Below are positions 7,774 through 14,696 of a DNA stretch of 64,000 bases, piece by piece; the stretch's first letter is position 1; every line of letters begins with the position of its first letter. The notes under the pieces were generated by a model. That model was not told the DNA's origin, searched no databases, and was given only the letters and a program-made list of their open reading frames with translations. The position numbers and the translations under genes were made by a program. This DNA comes from JACVRW01 sp963827065 (GTDB lineage: Bacteria > Actinomycetota > Thermoleophilia > Solirubrobacterales > Thermoleophilaceae). The stretch covers positions 186,001 through 250,000 of the forward strand of contig CAWGZM010000012.1 of the NCBI GenBank assembly GCA_963827065.1. The letters run 5' to 3'.

Positions 7774-8450
7774 GCGGGCACCATCGCAAATGCGCGTGCC
7801 GGGGCGGCTTCGATGCCGCCGAACTTGAAGAAGGGAGCGAAGAACTCGCAGCGCGGAGGGAGCGCCCCGAGGCCGACCAGCCCCTCGACCAGCGGCACCC
7901 CGGCCCGCAGAATCGTCCGGTGCACGACGAAGTCCGACGCCTCCCAGCCCGGCTCGCGCGCCGCCGGCTCCTCGAAGAAATCGCAGCCGACGCAGCGCGG
8001 CTCGCGCGCCACGAGCCACTCGGCCGCGTCGGCGGTGAGGCCCGGGGAGCTCCGGAAGTAGTCGGGCGTGCCCATCGCCGCATCGGCCCAGCCGCTCCGC
8101 AGGAGGATGATGTCGCCGCTGCGGATCTGCTCGCCCGCATCCGCGAGCCGCGCGCTGGCCCCCTCGAGCGCGTCAGTCCCGATCGACCGGCGCTCCTCGG
8201 GCGGTGTCAGGTCGAGCACGACGGCGCTGCCGATCACGCGCTCGAGCGGCAGCGCGTCGATCGCGCGTCCCCCCTCGACCACGTGCAGCTCGGACTCGAC
8301 GTGGCAGCCCGTGTGCACGCTGAGCGCCGCGTGCGAGGACTGCCAGTAGCCGGGCTTCGTGCGGACATCGAAGCGCACGCCCGTATCGGTGGACGGCGGC
8401 CCGCGGAAGCCCTCCGGGACGGTCGGGCTGAGGTCGACGATCCGGCTCAA
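7770..8450 (-). CDS. Cyclase-family metal-dependent hydrolase B, variant metal site
   Basis: This is a 226-residue cyclase-family protein starting SRIVDLSPTVPEG. The metal motif reads H46-x3-H50-x-E52-x3-H56 (HTGCHVESELH), so the usual aspartate is a glutamate and the usual Thr before the second His is Cys. It ends EAAPARAFAMVPA, as other family members do. The start is a TTG at 8450 forming TTGA with the stop of the upstream gene; no ATG or GTG gives a sensible N-terminus. Being a distinct paralogue of the protein at 5631-6359, it probably handles a different intermediate or has altered metal preference. Confidence 0.82.
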   Translation of the reverse strand: MSRIVDLSPTVPEGFRGPPSTDTGVRFDVRTKPGYWQSSHAALSVHTGCHVESELHVVEGGRAIDALPLERVIGSAVVLDLTPPEERRSIGTDALEGASARLADAGEQIRSGDIILLRSGWADAAMGTPDYFRSSPGLTADAAEWLVAREPRCVGCDFFEEPAAREPGWEASDFVVHRTILRAGVPLVEGLVGLGALPPRCEFFAPFFKFGGIEAAPARAFAMVPA

Positions 8451-8761
8451 CCCTGGAACCCCCCGCGCTCGTCGACCATCGTGTTGTAGAAGGCCCGCTC
8501 GCGCGACTCCAGGTTCGGGATCGCCTCGCCGATCACGAGCCGCTGAAAGTGGCCGGTCTCCTGGTGGGCCTCGTAGCCGTCCTCGTCGACGTACTGCTCG
8601 TACAGGTAGAAGAGCCGGGGGTCGTCGGGGGAGCGGTGGCCCTGGTAGAAGAGGTTGCCCGGCTCCGCACGCGAGTGCGGCGTCAGCTCCTCGATGATGC
8701 GGGCGATTCGGTCCTCCTGCCCCTCGTTCGCCCTCCACAGCGCGGATACCACAAAGGCCAT
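8447..8761 (-). CDS. Small antibiotic-biosynthesis-monooxygenase-domain protein
   Basis: This 104-residue protein fits a single ABM/quinol-monooxygenase ferredoxin-like domain: a first strand MAFVVSALWR, a helix DRIARIIEELTPHSRAEPG, then LFYQGHR and FYLYEQYVDEDGYEAHQET, which is a conserved stretch in these dimeric proteins. Such enzymes oxidise quinols or aromatic intermediates without an added cofactor, although many members have no proven activity. The ATG at 8761 shares its last base with the stop of the FAH gene. Its place between FAH and cyclase genes fits a ring-oxidation role. Confidence 0.8.
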   Translation of the reverse strand: MAFVVSALWRANEGQEDRIARIIEELTPHSRAEPGNLFYQGHRSPDDPRLFYLYEQYVDEDGYEAHQETGHFQRLVIGEAIPNLESRERAFYNTMVDERGGFQG

Positions 8762-9603
8762 CAGGCCGCTCCTTTCTCGCCGATGCGGTTGCTCAGCGTT
8801 CCGATTCCCTCGATCTCCAGCTCGACCAGATCGCCGGGCGCCAGCGCCCGGTCGAGCTCCAGGCCAGAGCCACCGGCCGCCGTGCCCGAGCCGAACAGCT
8901 CGCCCGGGTAGAGCGTCTGGCTGCGCGAGGCGTAGGCGATCATGTCGCCGAAGCCGTGATGCATCGAGGCGCTCGAATCCTCGCCCCAGGTCTCGCCGTT
9001 CACGCGCACGCTCATCGCGAGCGCGCCCGCGTCGAGCTCGTCCGCGGTGACGAGGCAGGGGCCGAGGACGTTCGACCCGTCCCAGTCCTTGGCCTTCGCC
9101 GGGCCCATGCCGATCGGCAGCTCGCGCGCCTGGACGTCGCGGGCCGACACGTCGTTCCAGATCGTGTAGCCGAAGATGACCCCGGGCGCGTCCGCAGCTT
9201 CGACGTCGCGGCAGCGGCTGCCGATCACGCACGCCAGCTCCAGCTCGTGGTCGAGGCGCTCCGTCCATGAGGGCCACGGGATCTCGTCCTCCGGCCCGAT
9301 CACGGTGTCGGGCATGCCCTTGTAGTAGGCGGGGACCTCGTACCACTCGTCCGGGATGGGCCGGCCGAGGCGGCCGAGCGCTCCCTTCAGGTGCCCCTCG
9401 AAGGCGAGGAAGTCACGCAGCGAGCGCGGGCGTAGCGGCGCCAGCAGCCGTGCCTCTCCGTCCAGCTCGCGCAGGTCCGCGGCCGGGGCGCCCGCCTCGA
9501 TGAAGGCGACCATGTCGCCCTCGAAGCCCACGTCGAGCACGCGCTCGCCGTCGAGCACGCCCACGCGCGGGCCGCGGCCGGCGTCGTAGGTCACGAGCCT
9601 CAC
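8761..9603 (-). CDS. Fumarylacetoacetate hydrolase (FAH) family protein
   Basis: This 280-residue protein has an N-terminal FAH-type domain (about 1-65) and the C-terminal catalytic fold. Visible metal-site features are DHELELACVIG with the acidic cluster near residue 125, and YTIWNDVSARDVQ near 150, which holds the conserved NDVSARD motif. Family members hydrolyse carbon-carbon bonds in acylpyruvates or decarboxylate and isomerise related oxo-acids, using Mg or Mn. In this operon it would process a ring-cleavage product. The GTG start at 9603 (VRLVTYDAG) overlaps the iron-sulfur subunit's stop. Confidence 0.88.
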   Translation of the reverse strand: MRLVTYDAGRGPRVGVLDGERVLDVGFEGDMVAFIEAGAPAADLRELDGEARLLAPLRPRSLRDFLAFEGHLKGALGRLGRPIPDEWYEVPAYYKGMPDTVIGPEDEIPWPSWTERLDHELELACVIGSRCRDVEAADAPGVIFGYTIWNDVSARDVQARELPIGMGPAKAKDWDGSNVLGPCLVTADELDAGALAMSVRVNGETWGEDSSASMHHGFGDMIAYASRSQTLYPGELFGSGTAAGGSGLELDRALAPGDLVELEIEGIGTLSNRIGEKGAA

Positions 9604-10040
9604 GCCGCCGCCCTCCGCACGGCCGCCCGAATCTTCACGTAGCAACCGCAGCGGCACAGGTTGCCGCCGAGGCCCGCGGCGATCTCCTCGTCGCTCGGGT
9701 CGGGGTTCTCCTCGAGGAGCCGCTTGGCGGTGAGCACCATGCCGGGCGTGCACCAGCCGCACTGGAACGCGTGCTCCGCCTCGAAGGCCATCGGCACCGG
9801 GTGCTCCGCCGGCAGGCCCTCGACCGTGGTGAGCTCGCGGCCCGCGGCCTGGCCCGCCAGCAGCAGGCAGCCCGACACGGGCTCGCCGTCGAGGAGGATC
9901 GTGCAGGCACCGCACACCCCGATGCCGCAGGTCGCGCGCACACTCGAAAGGCCCTCGCGGCGCAGGACGCCGAGGATCATCTCGTCCGGCTCGCACTCGA
10001 GCGCCGCCGGCCGCTCGTTGATGGTCAGCTCGAGCATCAT
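9600..10040 (-). CDS. 2Fe-2S subunit of a molybdenum hydroxylase (CoxS-like)
   Basis: This 146-residue small subunit carries two [2Fe-2S] clusters. The plant-ferredoxin-type cluster is bound by C38, C43, C46 and C58. The second, helical cluster uses C94, C97, C129 and C131 (QCGWCTPG and LCRCGC). All eight cysteines are present. It passes electrons from the molybdopterin subunit to FAD. Two adjacent ATGs at 10040 and 10037 are both possible starts; the first gives the ATGA overlap with the large subunit gene. No Tat signal is seen, so the complex is cytoplasmic. Confidence 0.93.
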   Translation of the reverse strand: MMLELTINERPAALECEPDEMILGVLRREGLSSVRATCGIGVCGACTILLDGEPVSGCLLLAGQAAGRELTTVEGLPAEHPVPMAFEAEHAFQCGWCTPGMVLTAKRLLEENPDPSDEEIAAGLGGNLCRCGCYVKIRAAVRRAAA

Positions 10041-12073
10041 GCGGCCGCCTCCGCGACACGCTCGGCGGTCATCGGGAGCTCGGTCAGGTGCACGCCGAGC
10101 GAGCCGAGCGCGTTGCCGATTGCGGCGGGCACCGGCGGCAGCGCCGTCTCGCCAAGGCCGTGCGGCTCGGCGCCTTCGCTCTCGATCAGCTCGTGGGTCA
10201 TCGAGCGCGGCAGGTCGCCGAGGGCCGGCAGGCAGTAGTCGGACAGGTTCGCGTTCGTGATCTGCCCCTCGGCGTGCTCGACCGACTCGAGCAGCGCGGT
10301 GCCGAGCCCCATGATCATCGAGCCCTCGTTCTGGAGCTCGGCGCCCGGACGGTCAACCACCCGGCCCGCGTAGACAGCCGCGTGCAGCCGCTCCACGGTC
10401 AGCTCACCCGTCTCCTCGTCGAGGCTCACCTCGGCGGCTGCGGCGCCCTGATGCCAGTGCGTCGAGGCGATCCCCTGACCCGTGTCCGGGTCGAGCCCAC
10501 CCTCGTTCGCGATCTCGCCGTAGCCGCGCTCGCCGCCGTTCGAGTGGAGGTCGCTCACGGCCTCGCGAAGCGCCCTGCCCATCATGTAGGTCGAGCGGCT
10601 CGAGGTCGTGCGGGTGTCGAACGGCGTGCTGTCCGTGTCCGGGTCCGGAACCTCGATCTGGCCCGGTTCGCAGCCGAGCAGCGCCGCCCCCTGGAGGCGC
10701 AGCGAGTCGCGCACGCCCTGACCCATCTCGCAGGACGCGCTACGGACCGTGTAGCCGACCGGCGTGCGCTCGACCGAGATCGCGGCGCGGCTCGGCGTCT
10801 GCATGCCCTTGAGCAGCACGCACAGCCCCTTGCCGCGCGGGTCGTCCTCGTAGCCGACAGCGTCGGCCGCCGCGCGCAGGCACTCCTCGAAGTGGACGTC
10901 GTGCATGGTCTCGCCGGTGGCGAAGCGGTCGCCGTCGCGCAGCAGGTTGCGCAGGCGCAGCTCGAGCGGGCTGATGCCGAGGCGCTCGGCGAGCATGTCC
11001 ATCGCTCGCTCACTCGCCCATACCGACTGCGTCGCTCCGTAGCCGCGGAAGGCGCCGTTGGGCGGCAGGTTGGTGTAGACGGCCAGCGAGTCGACGCGCA
11101 CGTGCGGGATCCGGTACGGCCCCACGCCCGCGTAGCCCATCTTGGTCGCGACACCCGGGCCGCAGTCCGCGTATGCCCCGGTGTCAGCCCAGCAGTCGAG
11201 ACGCTTCGCAACGAGCGTGCCGTCCCGCGCGGCGCCGACCCTCACGCGCACCACCGCCGGGTGGCGCCCGAGCGTCACGAATTCCTCAGAGCGCTCCAGC
11301 ACCGCCTTGACCGGGCGCCCCGCCTTGCGGGCGAGGCAGGCGACGACGGCCTCGATCCGGGTGAACGTCTTCGCGCCGAACGAGCCGCCCATCGGCGGCG
11401 CGATCACCCGGATGCGCTCGGGATCGAGGCCGAATACACCCGCGAGGTCGTCGCGCAGGTTGAACGGAGTCTGCGTGCCGGTCACGAGCTCGAGCCGGCC
11501 GTCCCCGGTCCAGCTTGCGAGCGTCGCATGCGGCTCCATCGGCGCGTGCTGGGCGCCCGCCGTGCGGAAAGTCTCCTCGACCACCACGTCCGCCTCGCTC
11601 AGGCCGCGCTCGGCGTCGCCCTGCACGAGCCGGAAGCGATGGCAGACGTTCGTGCCGGCGAGCGGGCGGACCCCGATCGACACCGCGTCGCCCGCGGAGC
11701 CGCCCGTGGCCGGGTGGAGCAGCGGCGCGCCCTCGGCCACGGCCGCGAGCGGGTCGAACACGGCCGGCAGCTCCTCGTATCCCACGGCGAGAGCCTGCGC
11801 GGCCGCCCGCGCCGCGGCCGGCGTGGGCGCCGCCACCGCGGCGACGATGTCGCCGACGAAGCGGGCAGGGTCGGCCAGCACCTCCTGGTCCTTCAGCTGG
11901 CAGCCGTAGCCGCCGAGCCCGGCGGTGTCCGCGGGGAGAAGTGCGACGCACTCCGGCGGGAGCGAGGAGGCATCCAGCGATGCGACGCGCGCGTGCGGGT
12001 GCGGTGAGCGGACGAAGGCGGCGTGCCACATGCCCTCGGCGGCCGCGTCGTGGGCGTAGTCGACGAGTCTCAA
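10037..12073 (-). CDS. Molybdopterin-binding large subunit of a xanthine dehydrogenase-family hydroxylase
   Basis: This 678-residue catalytic subunit hydroxylates a substrate with water-derived oxygen. Cofactor motifs are PPMGGSFGAKTF (about 226-237), GAFRGYGATQ (about 340-349) and GLGE (E642), the last holding the active-site glutamate. The AFRGYG loop is of xanthine dehydrogenase type; the AYRCSFR selenosulfur-type loop of true CO dehydrogenase is absent. The protein is shorter than the usual 750-800 residues. It begins at the HAAFVRSPHPHAR strand, without the typical VTG leader, and about 50 residues are missing after residue 490 (GRALREAVSD). The ATGA overlap with the FAD subunit fixes the start. 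The substrate is probably an N-heterocycle or aromatic aldehyde; this is inference. Confidence 0.9.
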   Translation of the reverse strand: MRLVDYAHDAAAEGMWHAAFVRSPHPHARVASLDASSLPPECVALLPADTAGLGGYGCQLKDQEVLADPARFVGDIVAAVAAPTPAAARAAAQALAVGYEELPAVFDPLAAVAEGAPLLHPATGGSAGDAVSIGVRPLAGTNVCHRFRLVQGDAERGLSEADVVVEETFRTAGAQHAPMEPHATLASWTGDGRLELVTGTQTPFNLRDDLAGVFGLDPERIRVIAPPMGGSFGAKTFTRIEAVVACLARKAGRPVKAVLERSEEFVTLGRHPAVVRVRVGAARDGTLVAKRLDCWADTGAYADCGPGVATKMGYAGVGPYRIPHVRVDSLAVYTNLPPNGAFRGYGATQSVWASERAMDMLAERLGISPLELRLRNLLRDGDRFATGETMHDVHFEECLRAAADAVGYEDDPRGKGLCVLLKGMQTPSRAAISVERTPVGYTVRSASCEMGQGVRDSLRLQGAALLGCEPGQIEVPDPDTDSTPFDTRTTSSRSTYMMGRALREAVSDLHSNGGERGYGEIANEGGLDPDTGQGIASTHWHQGAAAAEVSLDEETGELTVERLHAAVYAGRVVDRPGAELQNEGSMIMGLGTALLESVEHAEGQITNANLSDYCLPALGDLPRSMTHELIESEGAEPHGLGETALPPVPAAIGNALGSLGVHLTELPMTAERVAEAAA

Positions 12074-12870
12074 GCGAGCGCCTCCAGGGCGCGCCGCACC
12101 TCGACGCCGATCACCCGGCGCCGGTAGGCGGCGCTGCCGCGCGAGTCGCTCATCGGCTCGATCGCCTCGGCATAGCCGCGCCCGATCTCAGCGGGCCCGC
12201 CGCCGCGCGCACAGAGCGCCGGCAGCTCCTGCGGGCGGCCCGCTACCGCGCCCACGACCACGCGCAGCCCGGCGTCGCCGCGCACCGCCGCCACCGCAAC
12301 GCAGGGCCGGTCCTCGCTCGAGCGCGAGCGGAACTTCCGGTACACGGCTCGCTCCGGAGAGGGCGGCACCCGCACCTCGACCAGCAGCTCGTCGTCGGCG
12401 ATGCAGGTCTCGTAGTGGCCGCGAATCAGCTCGTCCATGCCCACCACGCGCTCCCCGCGCGGCGAGCGCAGCACGACCCGCGCCCCCAGCGCAGTCAGCG
12501 CGGCCGGCGGGTCGGAGGCGTAGTCGGCGTCGGCGAGGACGCCGCCCACCGTCGCCTGGTTGCGCACGCGTGGGCTCGCCACGAGCGAGAACGCGCGCGC
12601 GAGCACCGGCCAGCCTTTGCGGACGACGGCCGAGCGCTCGACCGCACGGTGGGTCGCCGTGGCGCCGAGCCGTAGCTCGCCGTCCACGACCTCGATCTCG
12701 TCGAGCCCGTGCACGCGACCGAGGCTGAGCAGCGTCTGGGGCGCCAGGAAGCCCTGGTTCATCAGGATGCCGACGAAGGTGCCGCCCGCGAGCACGGTGG
12801 CCTCGCCGCCGTGCTCGGCGCGCAGCTCGAGCGCCTCACCGAGGCTCTCCGGCGCGAGCCACTCGGTCAC
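12070..12870 (-). CDS. FAD-binding subunit of a molybdenum hydroxylase (CoxM-like)
   Basis: This 266-residue medium subunit carries FAD and passes electrons from the iron-sulfur subunit to an acceptor. The two FAD motifs are visible: VLAGGTFVGIL (about 26-36) and TVGGVLADADYASDPPAAL (about 106-124). The start is GTG at 12870, one base after the stop of the dikinase alpha gene; an ATG at 12875 is in another frame. The gene order FAD, molybdopterin, 2Fe-2S is the coxM-L-S order turned to M-L-S without accessory genes for cofactor maturation in view. Confidence 0.92.
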   Translation of the reverse strand: MTEWLAPESLGEALELRAEHGGEATVLAGGTFVGILMNQGFLAPQTLLSLGRVHGLDEIEVVDGELRLGATATHRAVERSAVVRKGWPVLARAFSLVASPRVRNQATVGGVLADADYASDPPAALTALGARVVLRSPRGERVVGMDELIRGHYETCIADDELLVEVRVPPSPERAVYRKFRSRSSEDRPCVAVAAVRGDAGLRVVVGAVAGRPQELPALCARGGGPAEIGRGYAEAIEPMSDSRGSAAYRRRVIGVEVRRALEALA

Positions 12871-12871
12871 G

Positions 12872-14599
12872 TCATTCCAGAATCTCGACCACGCCCGTGC
12901 TGCCGTTCACGCGCACGCGGTCGCCGGTGGCGATCCGCTCGCCCGCGTTCGTGGTGCCGACCACCGCCGGGATCCCGAACTCGCGCGCCACCACGGCCGG
13001 GTGCGAGACCGCCCCGCCCGCCTCGGTCACGAGGCCGGTGATCTTCGTGAACAGCACGACCCAGGCCGGGTTCGTCATCCGGCAGACGAGGATCTCGCCG
13101 TCCTGCACCTGGTCGAACTCGTCGAGCGAGGTCACGTAGCGAGCCGTGCCTTCGACCACGCCCGGCGACGCGGCGAGCCCCTTGACCTCGCCGGTGGTCG
13201 CCGGCTCGCCCGCGTGGAACTTCTCCGGGAAGCCCCACAGCGCGTTGTAAGGGAAGTCGAGCGCCGTCTGCGTGGCGGTGCCGACCCACGACGGCGGGCG
13301 CTTCTCGAAGGCCGTCTCGCGGGCGTCGCGCCGGTCGCCGACCGTGGCGCGCGCGTCGAACGCGCCCTGGTCGGCCATCAGCAGGCGCAGCTCGTTGTAG
13401 CGGAGGAACATCACGTCCTCGGGGTCGTCAAGCGCGCCGGACTCGACGAGCTTCTCGCCGATCGCGATCAGGAGGATCCGCAGGCGGGCGTTCGTGCCCT
13501 GATCGATGTAGAAGTGATGATCCGGCGTGAGCGGATTCATGCTGAGCGAGCGCTCCAGGGCCGCCTGCAGGTCGCCTCCCTCCGCGCCCTCGAGCGCCTC
13601 GCGCTTCGCCGCCTCGAGGTCGTCGCGCACGCCGGCGATGTTCGACGGGTAGTCGTAGTCCGTGGCGAGGTAGCCGCGCACCGCCTCGATCATCGGAGCG
13701 GGGTCCTCGCGCCAGGTCTTGAAGGCGAACTCATGCGACCAGATCGCCTTGTAGCCGAACGCCTTCTGGTGCGGGACGATCCGCTCCTCCACGAAGCGGC
13801 GGCCCGCCTCCGACCCGTCGAGCGCAGCCATGATGTCCGCGGCGGTGTCGCCCTCGTAGGCCGCGGAGAGCTCGGCGTCTCCCTTGATCTCCTCCTTCAT
13901 CTTCCAGAGATCCTCGATCGAGTCCCAGTTGCGGTCGGCGACCGAGCTCTGGAGCCGGCCCATCAGCGCTGCCGCGGCCTCGCCCTTCTCCTCCTCGAGC
14001 AGCGCGTTGAGCGCCTGGGTCGAGGCGAACTGGGCGAAGTTGAGCATCCAGTGGATCTTCCAGTGGCGGTCGTGGATGTCGATCGCGTCCTCGAGCAGCA
14101 CCGCGAGCTCGAGGAAGCCGGCGGCATCGGTGTCGTACTCGTCGAGGTACTCGAAGTTGCGCTCGATCTCGGGGCGCAGGCGGTCCTGCCACCAGTCGAG
14201 GAAGTTCTCGGCGTAGTGAGGCAGCACCCAGCCCAGGTATGCGCCGATCTTGGCCGGATGCTCGGGGTCGCGCGGCACGCGCGGGACGTAGCGGGACTGG
14301 TACTCGGTCGCCTCCGAGTGGATGCGTGAGTCTGAAGGCACAGCCGCCGTGTAGACGTAGCCGTTTATCTCCTTCGCGATCCAGTCGCAGGCGAACGGGG
14401 TGCCGAAGCGCCGGAACATGTGGTCGCAGGTGAGCCACCAGCCGCCGATGTCGAAGAACATCGGCGAGACCGGGTTCGGGCAGTGGAGGTCGTCGTAGAT
14501 CCAGAAGAGCTCCTGCTCGCCCTCCTCCCACTCGATCGGGAACTCGTCGCTCCCGAGGAAGCTGCCGAGAACCTCCTCGCCGGCGCTCGTGACGGCCAT
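12872..14599 (-). CDS. Phosphohistidine (swivel-domain) subunit of a split PEP-synthase-like dikinase
   Basis: This 575-residue protein is the first gene of the operon. Residues 470-575 are a PEP-utilising mobile domain with the motif GGAVSHPAVVAREFGIPAVVG; H533 is the predicted phosphorylated histidine. Residues 1-460 are mostly helical with Trp- and Tyr-rich stretches (FDIGGWWLTCDHMFRRFG, NAPKW-like surfaces absent) and would hold the acceptor-binding part, as in the roughly 70-kDa alpha subunit of phenylphosphate synthase or the central region of rifampin phosphotransferase. It has no ATP-grasp domain of its own; the 299-residue partner at 4735-5634 supplies it. An AGGAGG sequence lies four bases before the ATG. 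The phosphate acceptor is unknown. Confidence 0.82.
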   Translation of the reverse strand: MAVTSAGEEVLGSFLGSDEFPIEWEEGEQELFWIYDDLHCPNPVSPMFFDIGGWWLTCDHMFRRFGTPFACDWIAKEINGYVYTAAVPSDSRIHSEATEYQSRYVPRVPRDPEHPAKIGAYLGWVLPHYAENFLDWWQDRLRPEIERNFEYLDEYDTDAAGFLELAVLLEDAIDIHDRHWKIHWMLNFAQFASTQALNALLEEEKGEAAAALMGRLQSSVADRNWDSIEDLWKMKEEIKGDAELSAAYEGDTAADIMAALDGSEAGRRFVEERIVPHQKAFGYKAIWSHEFAFKTWREDPAPMIEAVRGYLATDYDYPSNIAGVRDDLEAAKREALEGAEGGDLQAALERSLSMNPLTPDHHFYIDQGTNARLRILLIAIGEKLVESGALDDPEDVMFLRYNELRLLMADQGAFDARATVGDRRDARETAFEKRPPSWVGTATQTALDFPYNALWGFPEKFHAGEPATTGEVKGLAASPGVVEGTARYVTSLDEFDQVQDGEILVCRMTNPAWVVLFTKITGLVTEAGGAVSHPAVVAREFGIPAVVGTTNAGERIATGDRVRVNGSTGVVEILE

Positions 14600-14601
14600 T
14601 G

Positions 14602-14609
14602 CTCCTCCT
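14602..14609 (-). promoter_or_regulatory. Strong ribosome binding site of the first catabolic gene
   Basis: The minus strand reads AGGAGGAG just before CA-ATG, a near-perfect anti-16S match. Most other genes of the operon lack their own clear site and depend on overlapping stop codons, so this site probably sets ribosome loading for the start of the operon. Confidence 0.75.
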
Positions 14610-14632
14610 GACTCCGCTCTCGTCTGCGCGCG

Positions 14633-14661
14633 ATCCTAGATAATCGATTATTTCTGGTCAA
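14633..14661 (-). promoter_or_regulatory. Sigma-70-type promoter of the catabolic operon
   Basis: On the minus strand, TTGACC (14661-14656) and TAGGAT (14638-14633) are separated by exactly 17 bases. This matches -35 and -10 elements read by the housekeeping sigma factor. It would start transcription about 33 bases before the ATG at 14599. The spacer is an AT-rich palindrome. No other gene start of the operon has a comparable upstream gap, so this promoter probably serves the whole 14-kb unit. Confidence 0.7.
14640..14651. promoter_or_regulatory. Palindromic operator candidate within the promoter spacer
   Basis: A perfect 12-base palindrome, ATAATCGATTAT, lies between the -35 and -10 hexamers. 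It stands out as AT-rich in DNA of roughly 70% GC. A dimeric regulator bound here would block RNA polymerase. The GntR/FCD protein encoded at 6356-7021 is the natural candidate. The exact half-site of that regulator is not known, so the assignment is inference. Confidence 0.6.
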
Positions 14662-14696
14662 GGTGGCGGCAGCGCGGGCTCCCCCCCGAGCGTGGC

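Noticed and set aside
9600..12870. The Mo-enzyme genes as a CO dehydrogenase (coxMSL) operon, supported by the nearby CoxG-like gene.
   Set aside because: The large subunit has AFRGYG instead of the AYRCSFR active-site loop, and other cox genes (coxD, coxE, coxF) are missing.
1..14661. The catabolic operon as a recent mobile island.
   Set aside because: No integrase, transposase, tRNA, flanking repeat or obvious base-composition change is visible inside the window, though the left end is not seen.
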